Of a stretch of 64,000 bases of DNA, positions 13,901 through 28,099 are shown piece after piece (within the stretch, counting starts at the first letter, position 1; the number at the start of each line of letters is the position of its first letter). The notes under the pieces are model-generated. The model worked only from the letters and a program-made list of their open reading frames with translations. It was not told where the DNA came from and did no database searches. The translations under genes were made by a program, and so were the position numbers. This DNA is from Lichenostomus cassidix (taxonomy: Eukaryota; Chordata; Aves; Passeriformes; Meliphagidae), in contig CM039189.1 in assembly GCA_008360975.2 (NCBI GenBank), positions 14,140,056 through 14,204,055 on the forward strand. Reading direction: 5' to 3'.

Positions 13901-15269
13901 TCCCCATCCTATGTTTTCTTGACTAGTCTGCTATAGAATTTCACAACTCTGTTGACAGAAAATGTTGTAATTTCCATGTCTGTTTATTCATAGACACCCT
14001 GTATGTTCTGTCCTTGGACAAATTATATTGCTGGTCTTATACCGTTCTTTTGCCTCACCAGTTTCTGCCCTCTGGTTTACTCAAAGCTCAAAAAAAGCCT
14101 TCATTTTGGTACAATGAACAAACTGCCTCTCAGAATAAAGCCATTCAAGTGTTCTTTTCTGCATCTAGTCTCACTTGATTGAGTCAAGTGAGAATGAAAT
14201 TGCCCAGAAACTGTACTATGGACATAAAGCCATCTCATGCTTTGTGCAGTGGCATTAATGAGATACCTTGCCTCATGTTCTACAATTTCACTTAATTTCC
14301 AGCTGCATTGTTGTGCTTTTATTTCAGAGAGGTCTGGCAATGTCTTTGGTCTAAGTCTATAGTAGGATTTATTATTTTAGTCCTTGCTTGAATCAATCTG
14401 AAATAACTGAAGTGGGATGAATTAGCAAAAAGTGTGGCTTTTTTAGATAATCTAAAGATGGTCAACTTCGTTTCATATACATGTTTCATTCTGTCATACT
14501 TGTGGCTATTTACCACAGAAAATACAATGTAAGAATAGTCCCAAGGCTGATGAGTGAGGTACTTGCCTTCCAACAAGTAGTCAATCTTTAGATATTATTC
14601 AACCATCTTCCTCTGGGTTAATTTCTGAGTCACTTGCACTTTTTTTTATTAGTCTCCACCATTTCCAATTTAACAAAATTTTCCTATATCTGCTTTTATT
14701 CAAAGCTTCATTGAAAACTTTATTCATGTGACTCATTGCCTAAGCTGGATCTAAAATTTTAGCCTACCAAAGAGCAGAATCTAAATTATTCTGGCACAGT
14801 TTTGTTGATGAATTTTGTCCTTTATTGTTATATCTTATTATTTTATCCATAATTTCATCTGGCAAGTGAATTTTACCTATTTTCCATGTCTTCAACTACT
14901 ATTTTTTTAAGAAATTGTTAAAAACAATTTTTAGTATTCAGGTGGAACCCGAGTAATACAAAGATCTACATATATTTGGCATGCATTTTATTTACATACA
15001 GGTGAAACACATGCTAGTTTCTAGCCACACAGCATTTTCTCACACTTATTTTGCCATTGCAAGCTTCCACCTAACACACTAATTGCTCTCAGAACTGTGT
15101 GGACAGCATTAAACATTCAAATAACTTTCTCATATAAATATCTGAGGCAAAATATCTGCATTCTAACAGTAAGATTATCTTCTAATGCCAGTGTCCATCT
15201 CTCAGAGCCTTTTCCTCAGAGATTTGCACTATTTACTCTTATTTTTAATAGGTTTTTATATAATCTTAC
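10915..15269 (-). other. COL24A1: COL24A1 intron 17-18 (4355 nt)
   Basis: No exon recognised. A 158-codon minus-strand open stretch at 11439-11915 is hydrophobic and Leu/Cys-rich but shows no domain, start context or splice pattern; it is treated as chance. Confidence 0.85.
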
Positions 15270-15323
15270 CTTAGGACCTGCAGGGCCATTTAATCCAGGT
15301 ACACCAATATCTCCTGGAAAACC
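15270..15323 (-). CDS. COL24A1: COL24A1 helix exon 17 (54 nt)
   Basis: Encodes GFPGDIGVPGLNGPAGPK, close to human GFPGDIGIPGQNGPEGPK as recalled. Acceptor ATGATTTATTTAG, donor AAG|GTAAGA. Flanked by two of the longer introns (6312 and 4355 nt). Confidence 0.97.
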
Positions 15324-18300
15324 CTAAATAAATCATAGACAAATTATTTGCAGAGTAGGAATGTTTTCAGTGTACTTGTTTTGATTCTGTTCATTCATTT
15401 AATAAACCTGAGTCACAGAAACAAGAAATAAATTTGTTCTACCATCCCAAAAAATGTCAAAATCCATTATGTTTCCTTGAAAGAACTTGGATAAGTGACA
15501 GATTTTAGGCAGCTTTCGTTAAACTCAATTTAGCAGATGTCAGCATGGATTTAATTTCTCTTAGGATAAGACTTTTTATCCGCTAAACAATGTTTGAAAT
15601 TAAACCATTGGACTGGTTTTGAGGCACAAAAAACCACCATAAAGGACCAGGTCCTGCACTTATGAATTCAACTATTTTTTTAATAAAGTTTAGAGAGCAG
15701 CTGAAGCCCTTTAATCCTTGGCCACACTTTAAGGACAAGATCACTGCAAGATTAAGAAAAAGGTAAGAAGCCTTTTGCCTCCAAATCAGCAGGTGATAAT
15801 CTAGGGCTGGCTGGCAATAACCAAAGATCACCAGCATTATTCATTAAACAGAACATTATTCAGAATTCATAAACAGATTATTCACTGTTTGTGAAACAAT
15901 TTGTAGTATAGATCAAGCTGTTAAGAAAAAGTAAATATGCACAGAAAAGGAATCAATTAAAAATATCACTGCGAGCCATTTGGCCAGTAGGCATTGAGTT
16001 GGGACACCTTGAGGACACCTCTGAGTCAGCAGAATTCAGCTACAGCTAGTTTGCTTTATAAGGAATGAGTACATTTTAAGGAAAGAAAATGATGCAGCTA
16101 ACCCTTAGGCAATACAATAGTAAGGTAAATTTAATTATTATCCAGAGAGGATACCTGATCTTTACATTTGTAGTATAAAATAAAGTGTTGGTAATTAGTT
16201 AGCACATGGTTCATTCAGTGCCCTGCCAAGATAGCATTTGATTTTGCTTTTTTAATAAACTTTTACATTAATTAAATTTTGACCATCTGGAAACAGCAAG
16301 ATTGCCATTTCCTCCAAGCAAAAGATTTATTACTGTATCTAAGCACACCCACAGTCTAACACTAGGAAAAACAAATTTCCTTTTTCGTTAAGAGAAAATC
16401 ATTACAGATTAAAATGTATAAATACCACTCTTTGCATACATACTTTTTCCAGTAATGGAAACAAAAGCACATACACATTCAGAACAACTTTTAAAAAAAT
16501 CAGGTTTAGCACTTGGATGCTAATGAGTCTAAAAGTAAACCACTAAAGGGTAAAAATGGTCTGAGTTTTCAGAAGATGTGGAGCAACTCTAACACTCAAT
16601 ATTTCACAATACATCACAATGACTTCACTTCTTTTTGCCATAAAGCAGCAATTACAAGTAGAACTGTGCAACACATCCAGCATGCCTCTAGGTGGCACAG
16701 AGCATATTATTTCCATGTGACCAAGATACTGAGACTGATACCTAAAATACTCACTTGCATTACCCTTGACTTCTGTATATTTAAAAGAGGATGTGTTTTT
16801 TTTAAATCCTGGCCACCGTTATCCAGTGAAATATGTTGAAGAGTCAGGTTAATTCCTTGGAAATTTTTAGTTCATCCTTTCTTAATTTTAAATTTGCTTA
16901 TTTATAGACCTTAAATAGTTACCAAGGGGTGAGTTGCTTCATATGTCTGTAAATCTTTAAGTTTCTAATGTGCTAAATGCTGACACAATTTCCTCTTATC
17001 GATAAACATTCCAGAAAACAATCTGTCCAGAAAAATGTTAATTTAGAAACATTCTTATGCTTTTGTAAAGGAATATATTTATTTTAGTTATTTGTTTGTT
17101 TAAATATTTCTGGAAGGAATTCAGTAAGTACCATGTGATGTAGGTGTTGACAAGTACTATTGCAGATAAAACAAACATGATATTTGGAAACCTTTTCACG
17201 TCAGGTAAAATCTTAGCATACAACAGGGTTCCTGGCCTGAGAGCATCAACATTAAACAATGCATTTTAAGTATTAAAATCCTCATAATTTTTATCTTTTC
17301 TGTGACGATGAATTAAGACTTTTCTACCTGAGCACAACTACAGAGAAAATGCAGATATTATGGCAGTATTAGAATGCTGTTTCCAAGATGTTCTCATGTT
17401 AATAATCCATTAAATAAGTGTAATAATCCAGGGCACAGACAGCCACTTAAGACAATACCAGAAAAAGAATGAACCAGGAAGGATTTCCTTGAACACCTCA
17501 GCAAGGGCACTTGCCATTCAGATTCCTTGCAGTGAAGTGGTACACATCTTAGCAATATCTAAATCTGCCATGAGTAATTCAGCAGCCAGCTGCCTGTGAA
17601 GTTACCCCAGATTAAAAAGTCATTATTCTTCCATAAGTGAAAGGCCAAGAGATTTTCATATATTTTCCAGCTGCAATGTAGTTTTCAGCAGAGACTATTC
17701 AAAACAAAACATCCCTTGATATTGACTTCTTCTAAGGAAATGCAGTGTTAACTTCCCATCAGCCAGAAGCCTGGCAGCTGGTAGGACACAAATAATTTTA
17801 AAAATCTTGCTAGAGCTGTGGCATTTTGCCAGCAAAGCACTTTAGAATTCACTTCATCAAATCAAAAGAGATGTGGCATCAGAAAAATCTGAAGTGCCAA
17901 CTATCTTAACACAAATGTGCTTTAATCATGCTGTGGATGTGTTGCTTTTTGTACTGAACATTTAAATATAAAATTAACATATTTATTGCTCTCATTTATC
18001 TATATAATGTTTAATTAACAAAAAAATACACAGATGGCCAAGTTGTTACTGTTAGGACATGTCTCAGTGCCCCAGAGAGCCTTTCAATTGTCTTTATTTC
18101 TGTATTTCCTAGAAATTATTTATTTGCAAGTTATTTGATCCAGTATTGAAATAGAAGGCTATGTTATCACTGCACACCTGGCATTGCTCGCAAAAACTCA
18201 AAAAAACGTGAAACATGCATTAAAAATAAAGTTTTTGTTAAACTAACACCTCAAAGCAGCCAGTGATTCACTCACAAAATGTGTGCCTTTTTGACTCTTT

Positions 18301-21300
18301 ACTGTTATTTGAATGTTTCCTTTTCCTTTGTAAGGCTACTGCCTTGAGCATGAAACACGCCAGCTGAATCTCATACAAATACCTTCCTGAAGGAATATAC
18401 TAATGACTTCTGATCAAAATACAGCACAGATGAAACAAGTTCTATTGAAGACAATGACTAATGCTCTCTCCGCTTCAGATAAAACCTATTTATAAAACTC
18501 AGAGCACATCTGAAGGCACATCTGAAGGAAACTATCACCCTCATTTTGGGGGATAATGTGATTCCTAGAGTAAAATTTAACTATAAAATATTCTGCATGC
18601 ATGTGGAAGCCTGTTAAAGGCTTGTCTAATTTCATTCACATTTACAATAAGCACTGCATACTTCATTGTACACAGTTAACAGAGACATTGTGGGTTAAAA
18701 CAGTCAAATCAGCACTTTCCAGTTGTCATACCAATAAAAAAAACCTCTACAGAAATTTCATATTTTGGCAGTTCATTTTCAGATGCATGACAAAGCAGCA
18801 AAATGTGTCAACTGATGAAGAATACACTCCATAAACTGCTCACTGAATATATCCAGTGGTTTGTGAGCAGCAGGCATTCAAGCAAACGACAGACACTGGC
18901 TTTGCAGCAAAAGACCCAGAGGAGAATTTGCCTTGACACTGCAGGACTCCAGCACTGAAAACATCCCTTGGCAGCCAACCCTCATACAGCCACCCAGAGA
19001 GTGACAAGACCTCTGTCCCCACCTCTGCTCGCTCCTGCCATCAGCACTGCAGGTCTCCAGTGCACCCTGGCTACGGGTGTGTGGCTCATTTCAACTCTGA
19101 CCTGCTGCACCTTGGCTGCACAGCTGCAGAGCAATGAATTAGGAAGCACTGCACTGGTGATCTGCATTCGAAACCACAGAACCCTGTGGGGATGATTGGA
19201 GTCTGCCTGCCCTGCTCCCACCTCTCTGTGTGCAGAGACAGCTCTGGACTTCAGCTGCTGTAGTGCCAGAGTTACAGCAGTTTACATGGGAAGAAAATCA
19301 GCAACAGGACTAATTATTTTTTACACCGGAAATGAAAATACTTGAATGTGTGATTGGAAAGACCAAAGGATCCCCAGGTTTTTACTTCACATGTACTCAA
19401 AATATACTTGAATATGGGGACAGGGCACATTTATAAATCCCACTGTGCTAAGTGTTGGACAAAATGAGAGAGAAATAGCTGGAAGTAGACTCTGAGAGGT
19501 TCTTCTACTGGGCAGACACAGCCTTGTTCCTCCTGCTCACAGCAATGTCCGACAAATCCCAATATAGGTTTGGTTTGGTTTTAAAATAAAATCTTTTGTA
19601 GAAGGCATATGGTAAGGATTGTCACGTCTATACCAAATTCAAAGTACTCTCCTTGTAAGACACTATTTCATCACATTCTTCTATTTCCAGAAACATCAAG
19701 GGAACATTCAGCATATGATATAATGTGTGTTTTCTACATGGCATCACAGGAAGTCTGACCATTCAGATAATGAAATAGGAACAAGGAAAGCAGCCTTGTC
19801 TGACCTGCTAGCTTTCTGGTTTTGGAAGACGAGACATGATCAAACACGTGACAGTAGGCTTTTCTTGTGGAAAAATCTACATTATTTGCTCATACTTCAT
19901 ACATTCACTTGTGTCTAAATAACTTCTGGCAACAACAACAACTAGCTCATTTTTATAAGACAATGTAACGGGAGGGCAAGATACACTCTTCAGTTTTAAC
20001 TGCTTATTTTAAGTTCCTTTCATTACAGAACTTCTAGTATCTTCAATTTGTCTAAAATCCCAGTATGCTGCTATCCTACATCCTTTCTGTTTCTATTTTG
20101 CCATATGGTGACCATATTTTTATGAAGTAAAAGGTGGAAAAACCTCTTTTATTTTTTTTGAACATGTCTTGCATGACTGAAGTTAAGAGAAATTTTGCTT
20201 TGTAGTTTTAAACCTGCCATTTTGCAGACAATTACCCAAAAAAAACGTACCTGGTCACTCAAGTTTTAATTATCTAGCGTCATGCACTTTATTTACCTTC
20301 TAATGACGAAGCAATTCTGATCTCCTGAGCGAGAGGAAATGCTGAGCTTTTCAGACAGAAGGTTTCCTATCTGTACCTGCCCTAAGCATAACTAGCCCAG
20401 AAGGATGATCTTTTCCCCAGACACAAAGGATTACCATGTCTGTGTTGGAACAAGGAACTATGAAGGACTACCAGCACAGGCACCAGGGTCAGCAGGACAC
20501 AGGCTTCAGGACCAACAATTTGGGATTAACCTGATGCAGGTCTCCCTTGCTGGAAGCTGTACAAAGAGATGATGCAAGGGCCTCTTTTGTTAATAATGAG
20601 GCTTGCCAAATCTAAAATCCTGAGCCACAGAAGGTGGCAGCTCTGGACAGCAAGCACAGGCTTTGTGTCTTCTGCATCCTTTTGAATAAAACAGAGAGAA
20701 TTACTCTGACAAGACCACCTTGGGTTGCTACAATGCACTTTCCAATGAGTTTTCTCTCAGTGAGGGCTTTTGCCTAATAAGAAAGGTAAGAACACAGAGC
20801 CTTCAATTGAGGAGATATGCTCAAAGACACGTAAAGGCAGAAAAAAAGATCATTGTTAATATATGTCTTCCATTCATTTTTTTTTAAAAAGAAAACCCCC
20901 AAACAAAGAAAGAAACCCCACCACAAACCAAACAAAACCCAAAACATACTCATTGCAGGAGGCTGATTAGAAAGAACAATCCACAATTTCTGCTTTCATC
21001 TCTCCAGCATGTGGTGTCTGTATATACATATGTCTTTCTGGTACAGACCACAGCATTTTTCCTTAAAGCCCATGATATAAATGCAAAAAAGCACCAAAAT
21101 AGGGCTATTTGGAGACTGACAGTTTCTGTGTTGAATTCCATAGCACTAAGGAGTTCTTAGGAAAATTCATTTCTAGATTCACCTGCTTGGCAATGCTTCC
21201 CAGGTAACTGGTGTTTATTCTTTCTGTTTCTTGCAAGAGATAGATATGCAACCAGGCCTGGAAAATCCCATTTGTAAACGTGCCATTGTATTTACAAATG

Positions 21301-21635
21301 GAAGTGTGCCTGAGAAATCACATGAAATCATATTACACATCATTCCAGGTGTAACCCACAACAACATGATTCAAGAGAGAGCAAATCCTGATCACAATAC
21401 CAAATGAAGATTACTTTGCATTCAAAGATCCTGCACATTAATATTTTGCAGAAAAAAATTATGAGCTGGAATCTTTCATACTTTATGGAGGAGAATGAAT
21501 TCATCACATTAACTGAATAAAAAACTTTTCCTAAATCAACTAAGAAAACAGTCTTTTATGGAGCAAACACATTTACCTCTTATTTTAATAATTTAGAGCT
21601 GACATTCAGTTTACCTCTATCAAGCAATTTCTTAC
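15324..21635 (-). other. COL24A1: COL24A1 intron 16-17 (6312 nt, longest)
   Basis: No exon or RNA gene recognised. An A/C-rich low-complexity tract lies at 20885-20946. Confidence 0.85.
20885..20946. repeat. A/C-rich low-complexity tract
   Basis: Plus strand is nearly all A and C, with cccc, accca and aaacaaa blocks; G/T-rich in the COL24A1 transcript. Confidence 0.85.
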
Positions 21636-21689
21636 CTCAGGTCCCTGAGGACCCAATGGTCCATGGGGTCCAGGTTCTCCAACTTTCCC
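21636..21689 (-). CDS. COL24A1: COL24A1 helix exon 16 (54 nt)
   Basis: Encodes GKVGEPGPHGPLGPQGPE. Acceptor ends GATTTTTTTCAAG, donor GAG|GTAAGA. Gly spacing and the GPE end agree with the human exon as recalled; X/Y positions are more divergent than in neighbours. Confidence 0.95.
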
Positions 21690-23327
21690 CTTGAAAAAAA
21701 TCCAAACAGTTAAGATTTCTGATGATAATTAATTTTTAACAACAGATTGTTATGGAGATTTTAAAAACATTTATTAACAAAAAGGCCAACACAAGTGTTG
21801 AGATAACTTGTTCACTAAATAGGAAATTTTATAGCTGCCTCTCTTGGTATACAATTAAAACTAGTTCTTCATATCCCTTTGAGTCACAACAAAAAAAAAT
21901 TCAAATTAGTTTTAGACAGAGAAAACTGTGAGTTTTGGCAGGAACCATATGAAAAACTATTGAAATACATAGCTGTTTTCACAATAAAAATGGCATATTA
22001 TTTAAATGTCCAAAAAGTAACTGCTACAGATATTGGTTTACAAACTTATCTATATATTTTAAGTATCCAGTCATAGCCAAAAAATGGCATTTTTGTGATT
22101 AATAACAGTAAAATTATATCCTATCCACACATTATAGTGACTCCATTACATACAAATTTCAACCCATCTAAAAATGGGCCAAAATATTTTTTTAAGTTGT
22201 ACTTGTTCTTCTACATTTATAAACTTTCTACCACCATAACTAGATGTTACTTGAGCAAAATTAAGGTCTGACCTGGAAAACATTTTTCTAATTTTTAACG
22301 GGAATGATTTACTTGTAAATTTATTCTACAAAGTTAAATCTCTATTACTTGCAGAACTGAGGTCTCATAGCTTAATTTAATGTAAGTCACAAAGTTGGTC
22401 ACATTCAGCTTGTGCTTAAAATTCCCAACTGTTCAGGAACAGGCTGATTCACATGTTTATCTTTAAATGAAAATTCTTATATCTTTAAAAGCTAAAAAGA
22501 CGTGTTTTCCCATCTAAGCTTAAACAAATTTCTGAAAGTTTATTGCAGGATTAATGTTTATATTATAAATTATAGGACAAAGGAAGAGTTTTTTATTGTG
22601 TTTAAGGGCCTATGACAATCATGAGGTCTAAGAAGGTTTACCAGATATTGGCTTATTTGCACATAAGAAAGCTGACACTGGAGTGAGTATTGGAAACTTT
22701 TAATTATATACTGAAAAGAAACAGATATTAGCACTAAAAACAGGTGAGGAAAAGCCAGGTAACCCTGTGCATTATGCCTTTTCTGCCTCAGCATTTACAA
22801 ACCCAGCAGAAATGGCAGCCCTGCATAGATGCCTTGAAAGTGGCTAAAAATCAGAAAATACTGAAATTCATGACTACTCCCATCCCTGTGAGAAATGACT
22901 GGCTGTTATTGATTACATATCACACACTGCCTCCAAACCTAGCTAGTCCAAATAGTCATCTTGAAGTTCCCAAACGTCTCAGTGCATTTGTTTTAAATAT
23001 TATCAACATGTCTACTCCCCCACACAGTAATTGTCACATAATTTCTAATATCCTAAGGACTCCTCTATTAAAATTTGACACATTAACTGATCTTTGTAAT
23101 AAAGTCTCACATCTTAGGATCTGACTCACTCATTAACACCAATCACTAGACATAGAAGCAGCTTAGACCTTATTCTTTGTGCATTTTGAATTAGGTCACT
23201 TCTGGGGGATTACCTGCACTGTGAACATAATCACACAAAAGTGTCAAATATCAACAGTAGTATAAAATACCAAGTATCAACAACATACAGTGATATACTG
23301 AGAGCAAAATTTGATGTGTAAACTTAC
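21690..23327 (-). other. COL24A1: COL24A1 intron 15-16 (1638 nt)
   Basis: Nothing recognised beyond splice signals. Confidence 0.9.
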
Positions 23328-23381
23328 TGGGGGTCCTGGTTTTCCTCTGATCCCTGGGGGTCCTGGTAAACCAAGAGCACC
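23328..23381 (-). CDS. COL24A1: COL24A1 helix exon 15 (54 nt)
   Basis: Encodes GALGLPGPPGIRGKPGPP, closely matching human GAVGLPGPPGMRGKPGPS as recalled. Acceptor GGGGTTTTTTTCCAG, donor CCA|GTAAGT. Confidence 0.97.
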
Positions 23382-24016
23382 CTGGAAAAAAACCCCAACT
23401 ATTAAATACACATGAAAATGAATCGCTGTGTTGCATTGGAAACAATAAATTGCTACATTTTGACACCTGAAACAGGCTTCAAAAGAATTCTGCAGGATGA
23501 AAACTATCTTTTAACATACAACTTTCATCAAAAGAGTTCTCACAGGATGTGCTATTTCAGTGACTTCTGATGTGCTAGCCAAACAGGAAAGAAGATCCTT
23601 ATTTATGTCAGTTTGATGATGTGAAGGAACATGCCAGACCGTGTGCTGCTGCTAACCACAGTAGGCCCAGGTGAGCTGCAGATGAACCTCAAGGGTCAAG
23701 AGAAAAATACCTTTTACAATGGTTTCTTAGCAAGATTCAGATCATACCATAATTCTTTTCTTGTTTGATGCATCTCTATACACACAGCTGCCAGAATTCT
23801 ACCTGTGCCCTTTACTGGTCTTTGTTCACACTTTCCATAACTGAGTTTTTATTAGCACAGAATTTCTTAAAAATGCATTAATTCAGTGATATCCAGAAAT
23901 TTTTCCTACTGCATCCTACTTTTATGCAACTGACCTGTTGTATTTTATGAGACTCATAAGCCTGATGAAGTTGCTGAAATTAGATAATTTTGTAAAACAA
24001 CGCAATTATAACTTAC
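23382..24016 (-). other. COL24A1: COL24A1 intron 14-15 (635 nt)
   Basis: Nothing recognised beyond splice signals. Confidence 0.9.
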
Positions 24017-24070
24017 CTTGTCTCCTGGGTACCCTTGATCTCCTGGCTCTCCTGCAAGACCATGTTCACC
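24017..24070 (-). CDS. COL24A1: COL24A1 helix exon 14 (54 nt)
   Basis: Encodes GEHGLAGEPGDQGYPGDK, an acidic stretch. Acceptor ATGTTGTTTAG, donor AAG|GTAAGT. Start of a run of five consecutive 54-nt exons. Confidence 0.97.
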
Positions 24071-24468
24071 CTAAACAACATATAATTTTATACACACATA
24101 TGTATGTGGCTTAAAATGGGGCAGTTTTCAGAAACAGTGAATGAGAAAGATTAATTCAATATTCACTATTTAAAATTAACACAAATCTTTTAAAATGCAA
24201 GGTGCTGCACTGAAATACTTCTTTCAGGAAACTCTATAGACTCAGACCTGGATATTATTATGTTCAGTAGTTAGTGTTCTGTTCAGAAAAAAGTTTGTCA
24301 AAAGTACCAGATCATGAGTCTGACATAATTTTAAAAAATAAATGTCAGAAGAGAAAAGAAATCAAAAGGAAAGAGGGAAGGCTTTGCCAAATACATTATG
24401 CTCAAGATTTAATAAAGGGAATCTGAAAGAACTATATATCTCCAGGATAATGAAAATATTTAAATCAC
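24071..24468 (-). other. COL24A1: COL24A1 intron 13-14 (398 nt)
   Basis: Nothing recognised; begins with the weak GTGATT donor of helix exon 13. Confidence 0.9.
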
Positions 24469-24513
24469 CTTATCACCTTTCATTCCAGGCTGTCCCACAC
24501 TCCCTGGGAAACC
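24469..24513 (-). CDS. COL24A1: COL24A1 helix exon 13 (45 nt)
   Basis: Encodes GFPGSVGQPGMKGDK. The acceptor TTATTTTAACAG is good, while the donor AAG|GTGATT departs from consensus at +5. The last residues (MKGDK) match human IKGDK as recalled and fix the exon end. Short upstream intron plus weak donor makes in-frame skipping conceivable. Confidence 0.94.
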
Positions 24514-24607
24514 CTGTTAAAATAAAGAAAATGAAAATCCAATGTTTGACTATAATAATCTGGGAAACAGCATAGGCACCAGGCTGTGGGATGATTGAAT
24601 ACCATAC

Positions 24608-24661
24608 CGTGGGCCCTGGAATTCCTGATGGTCCACTTGGTCCTGCTGGCCCCATGTCTCC
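24608..24661 (-). CDS. COL24A1: COL24A1 helix exon 12 (54 nt)
   Basis: Encodes GDMGPAGPSGPSGIPGPT. Acceptor ends GTTTGATAG, donor ACG|GTATGG. Separated from the next exon by only 94 nt, the shortest intron here. Confidence 0.96.
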
Positions 24662-27600
24662 CTATCAAACAGCAAGAAAGGTGACTGTATTTGGTGAAAC
24701 AGAGTAACTGAAAGAATCCTAGCAGAATGGGGCATTTTTCTGTGCCACAGAGAGAAACTGAAATCTTTTTCAGGCTAATTTCTTAGGGAAAGAAAGGTAT
24801 CCATATCATAAGTCCTCCATCTTTACAGTTCCCAACAAAATCAGCAGAAACAAAACTTGCCTCTTCTCCTGCAGATTATAAATTCAAGAGAAGATCACCA
24901 TGCATTAGGCAATGCATATTAAGGAAGCTTTCTTTTGTACTGCAGCTGCACATTCAGTGGCCATTGCTGCTGTCCTCAGCGTTACATGACAGCACTTCTC
25001 TGTAGGCATCAAATTTGGCTTAAAGAAAATATTCTATGATTATTCATTATTCTATGATGAGTAGGGCCATAAAAAGTGACCTTTTTATGGTCCTTTTACT
25101 CAGACTTCTTACCTATCAGTGGCTTTTATAAGTTAAAAAAAAAAAAGGGAAAAAATAAGAATATTGAAAGATCAGCACAGAACAGCAATAATATTAATGA
25201 AAACCAGTGCGCTAAACATAAGATGTGACTTAGAATAGTTAAAACTATATTACAAAGGGAAAAGTCTATCTACTTTCTGCCTATTCATCCTCTGGGGGAG
25301 GAGGGGAGGACCAAAAAGGCAATGTTATATCTCTGTGGCTATGCAAGAATTTAGCAACACATATGTATAAAGAAATCTTTTGCCACTTGCTGAGAGTGAC
25401 ATGGAAAAGGTGAGATGGGCATCTATGCATTTCCAGTTGAGTACAAATTCATTACTCTCTGGAGACTCTTTCAGCAATGTTAGCTACCACATTTTTCTGC
25501 AGCCATCATCAGACTTGTGCCTCACCGAAGAAAAAGGAAGATTGATCACTTAGTGTCTTAGTGGTGCTTGGTAGAGCTCCCAAGAAAATTGCCACTCTAC
25601 ATTGCTTTAGCTTTCCATGACTGCTTAAATGATATATTCTGTCATGGTAGTGGAACAAATAAATTGTTTACATTGCTGTCTCTCAGTTGTTCTACATATT
25701 CTGCTTCATCAAGGCATTTCTGCATTAATGGTAGTGAATGCTGAAATGCACACTTATGGTAACAGCAGCATTGATTGGAAAATCACAGAGGAATACTGTG
25801 CTGGGGAATTTAGCTTACAACAGCAATGGGAAGAAATTCCAAAACAGCTTTACAACATTCAGTTTCATTAAACTCCTCTCATAGTCTCCAGATATATTAA
25901 GTGACTTAACAGCAAAGAACTGGAACTACACAAAAATAAAACTGAAAAATTATCTCACTGATCAGAAAAGTGTTGAATTAGTAAATCTGTCAGGTTTTTT
26001 AATCATCCTCCACCCACAACAGCCTTGCTATATGTTAACACACACTTATTACCTGGCATAAAACTTGCTGATAGATAAAACCTATAGCTACATAAGGTGT
26101 ACCTTTCCCAACATTTCTATGTGACAAGTGAAATTAAAACCCAATTGCTTTTTCCAGTCAAAAAGATAAAATACCAGAAAAGGAAAACTAATGTTTTCCT
26201 AGTATTAAGTGGGCTATCTTAAAAGGAAAAAAAAATTAAAAAGATAAACCAGTTCTGGTATCTAGCAGTAAATTTTTGAAAGTCTTCATCTTATTAAAAC
26301 TCATCACCTTGCTAAGTCTTGAAAGACTGGCTGTTCGGCCAGCCAAAGCTCTGAAATTGGCAATAGCTTTGTGTACAGAAAAAAATTATGGATGGAATGA
26401 ATTACTGGACTCAGCTTGCTGATGCTGCTCATTTTGCCATTGTTCTCATGAACAAAGTCAAAAATATAACTCTTGACACTGCACACAGCTGGGCTGGACA
26501 AGCTACTTGAATTAATGCTCTTGGTTTCTGCTAGAAAAATATATTTAATCTCATGTTCAATATTGCATCTTGTAATAGCATAATGCGTTATAATTGCCAA
26601 GGTATTTTAAAGCAAACGCAGTTCTGTAAACTGCAGAAGAAGAACTAAAGAACTGTAGTTCTTTACTCAGATTTGCATGGCCACTAGCATCTGCCTGGAC
26701 AAGGGACAACTGAGGCCAGGGAGCACAAAGCCGTTTGGAGAGCAGGTGTGGTCGAGGAACAGGGCTGTACCACACAGGCTGTACTGGGGAATGCTGGGGT
26801 CACCTGAAATTCCCCCAGGGCCCTGGTGAAATTCTGCTACAGATTAAAGGGTGCAATGGTCCCTTGTAAAGAAACTGGAACAAAGCACAGCTCTTCCAAT
26901 TATCTGATTGTGAAAGAGAAAACCAGAGTAACCAATATGATGTTGCTGGAACCATGTGAAAGAGTCCCACATATAAACAAGAGAAGGCCACTCAAATGGA
27001 GCTCACACACTAAACAATTGTTAATTCATGCTGTTCAAAATCTAAACATGCCGTCAACGTTTTTCCCCCAAGAAATAGCTCTCATTATGGTTATATTTCA
27101 TCTATGTAAAGTGGCAAAAGCTTTGGACTGGTGATTGAAAATTATTTCTCTATTTCACAAAAAACTTGTGACACTCAATCTCTGTAAATGACTGCTACTC
27201 AGCAAGAGGGCACATACAGCTTCGACCCTGCAAACATTTATGCTCATGACCTCTAGGTAGGGCAAAACTGCTAAGTTTTAGCCAAAATAATCAGTAACAA
27301 CATCTTTTTACAAGTTACATATATAGCAGGCTTTTTTAAAAACCTCAGATATATTTCTACAATTATCATAGTCTTTGAAATAGAATTCCAAAGACAGTCA
27401 CGTAAGAGAGAAAAGCAAACTATAATTCTAAGCAAATTCTCAAGAGTGCAAGCTGCAGTCTCATGAGTGCTTCAACTGGCCTGTATCAGCTGACAAGAAC
27501 ACAGTAAATTGTGTTTGCATGATGAAGGCTGGAAGCTTCAGAGGTTTCTTGACCAAGCTTTTGTTTTCACTACAGCAATGCCATAACAATCCTAATCAGG

Positions 27601-28054
27601 CAGCGAGGGATGACTTACAGGAATTTTGTTATGAACACATAATTAAAAAGAGTAACAATTGAACTCAACTGTTGTGCTTCAAAGGAAAAGAAAGATGGCC
27701 ATCAGTGTAAAGTAACTTATCAAGAATGTTTCAGATCTGCAGATATCAAAAAAACCCACAAAGCAAACACTGGAGACAATCATAGCTTTCTTAATTTGAG
27801 TGTAAACATGCTATTTCTCCCTCTTTAAGGACATGGCTCTGTAGCCAGACATCACTGAGACAACATCCAGAATCAGAGGTCCTCTATGAGTAAATACATG
27901 AATTAAAAAAAACAAGGGAGTGAGACTACCCAGTATGAAAGTCTTTCCCACCTCCTGTAGGACTCACCGACATCACAGAGCTTCTCTGGCACAAACACAC
28001 GAGACAAATACTCTAATGAAGCCATATCAAAGTAAGTAATAAAAGCGTACTCAC
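24662..28054 (-). other. COL24A1: COL24A1 intron 11-12 (3393 nt)
   Basis: No exon or RNA gene recognised. At 25031-25059 two attctatgat copies lie 19 nt apart, reminiscent of a CR1 tail but without a supporting upstream body. Confidence 0.85.
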
Positions 28055-28099
28055 TCTTAGTCCTGGAAATCCAGGAGGACCAACACCACCAACAATTCC
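28055..28099 (-). CDS. COL24A1: COL24A1 helix exon 11 (45 nt)
   Basis: Encodes GIVGGVGPPGFPGLR. Acceptor TTTTCTTTAAAG, donor AGA|GTGAGT. The Gly-Gly pair in the GIV-GGV triplets is also in the human chain as recalled and does not break the register. Confidence 0.97.

Noticed and set aside
25031..25059. Two attctatgat copies, considered as a CR1 tail
   Set aside because: The copies are separated and the upstream sequence does not resemble a CR1 body.
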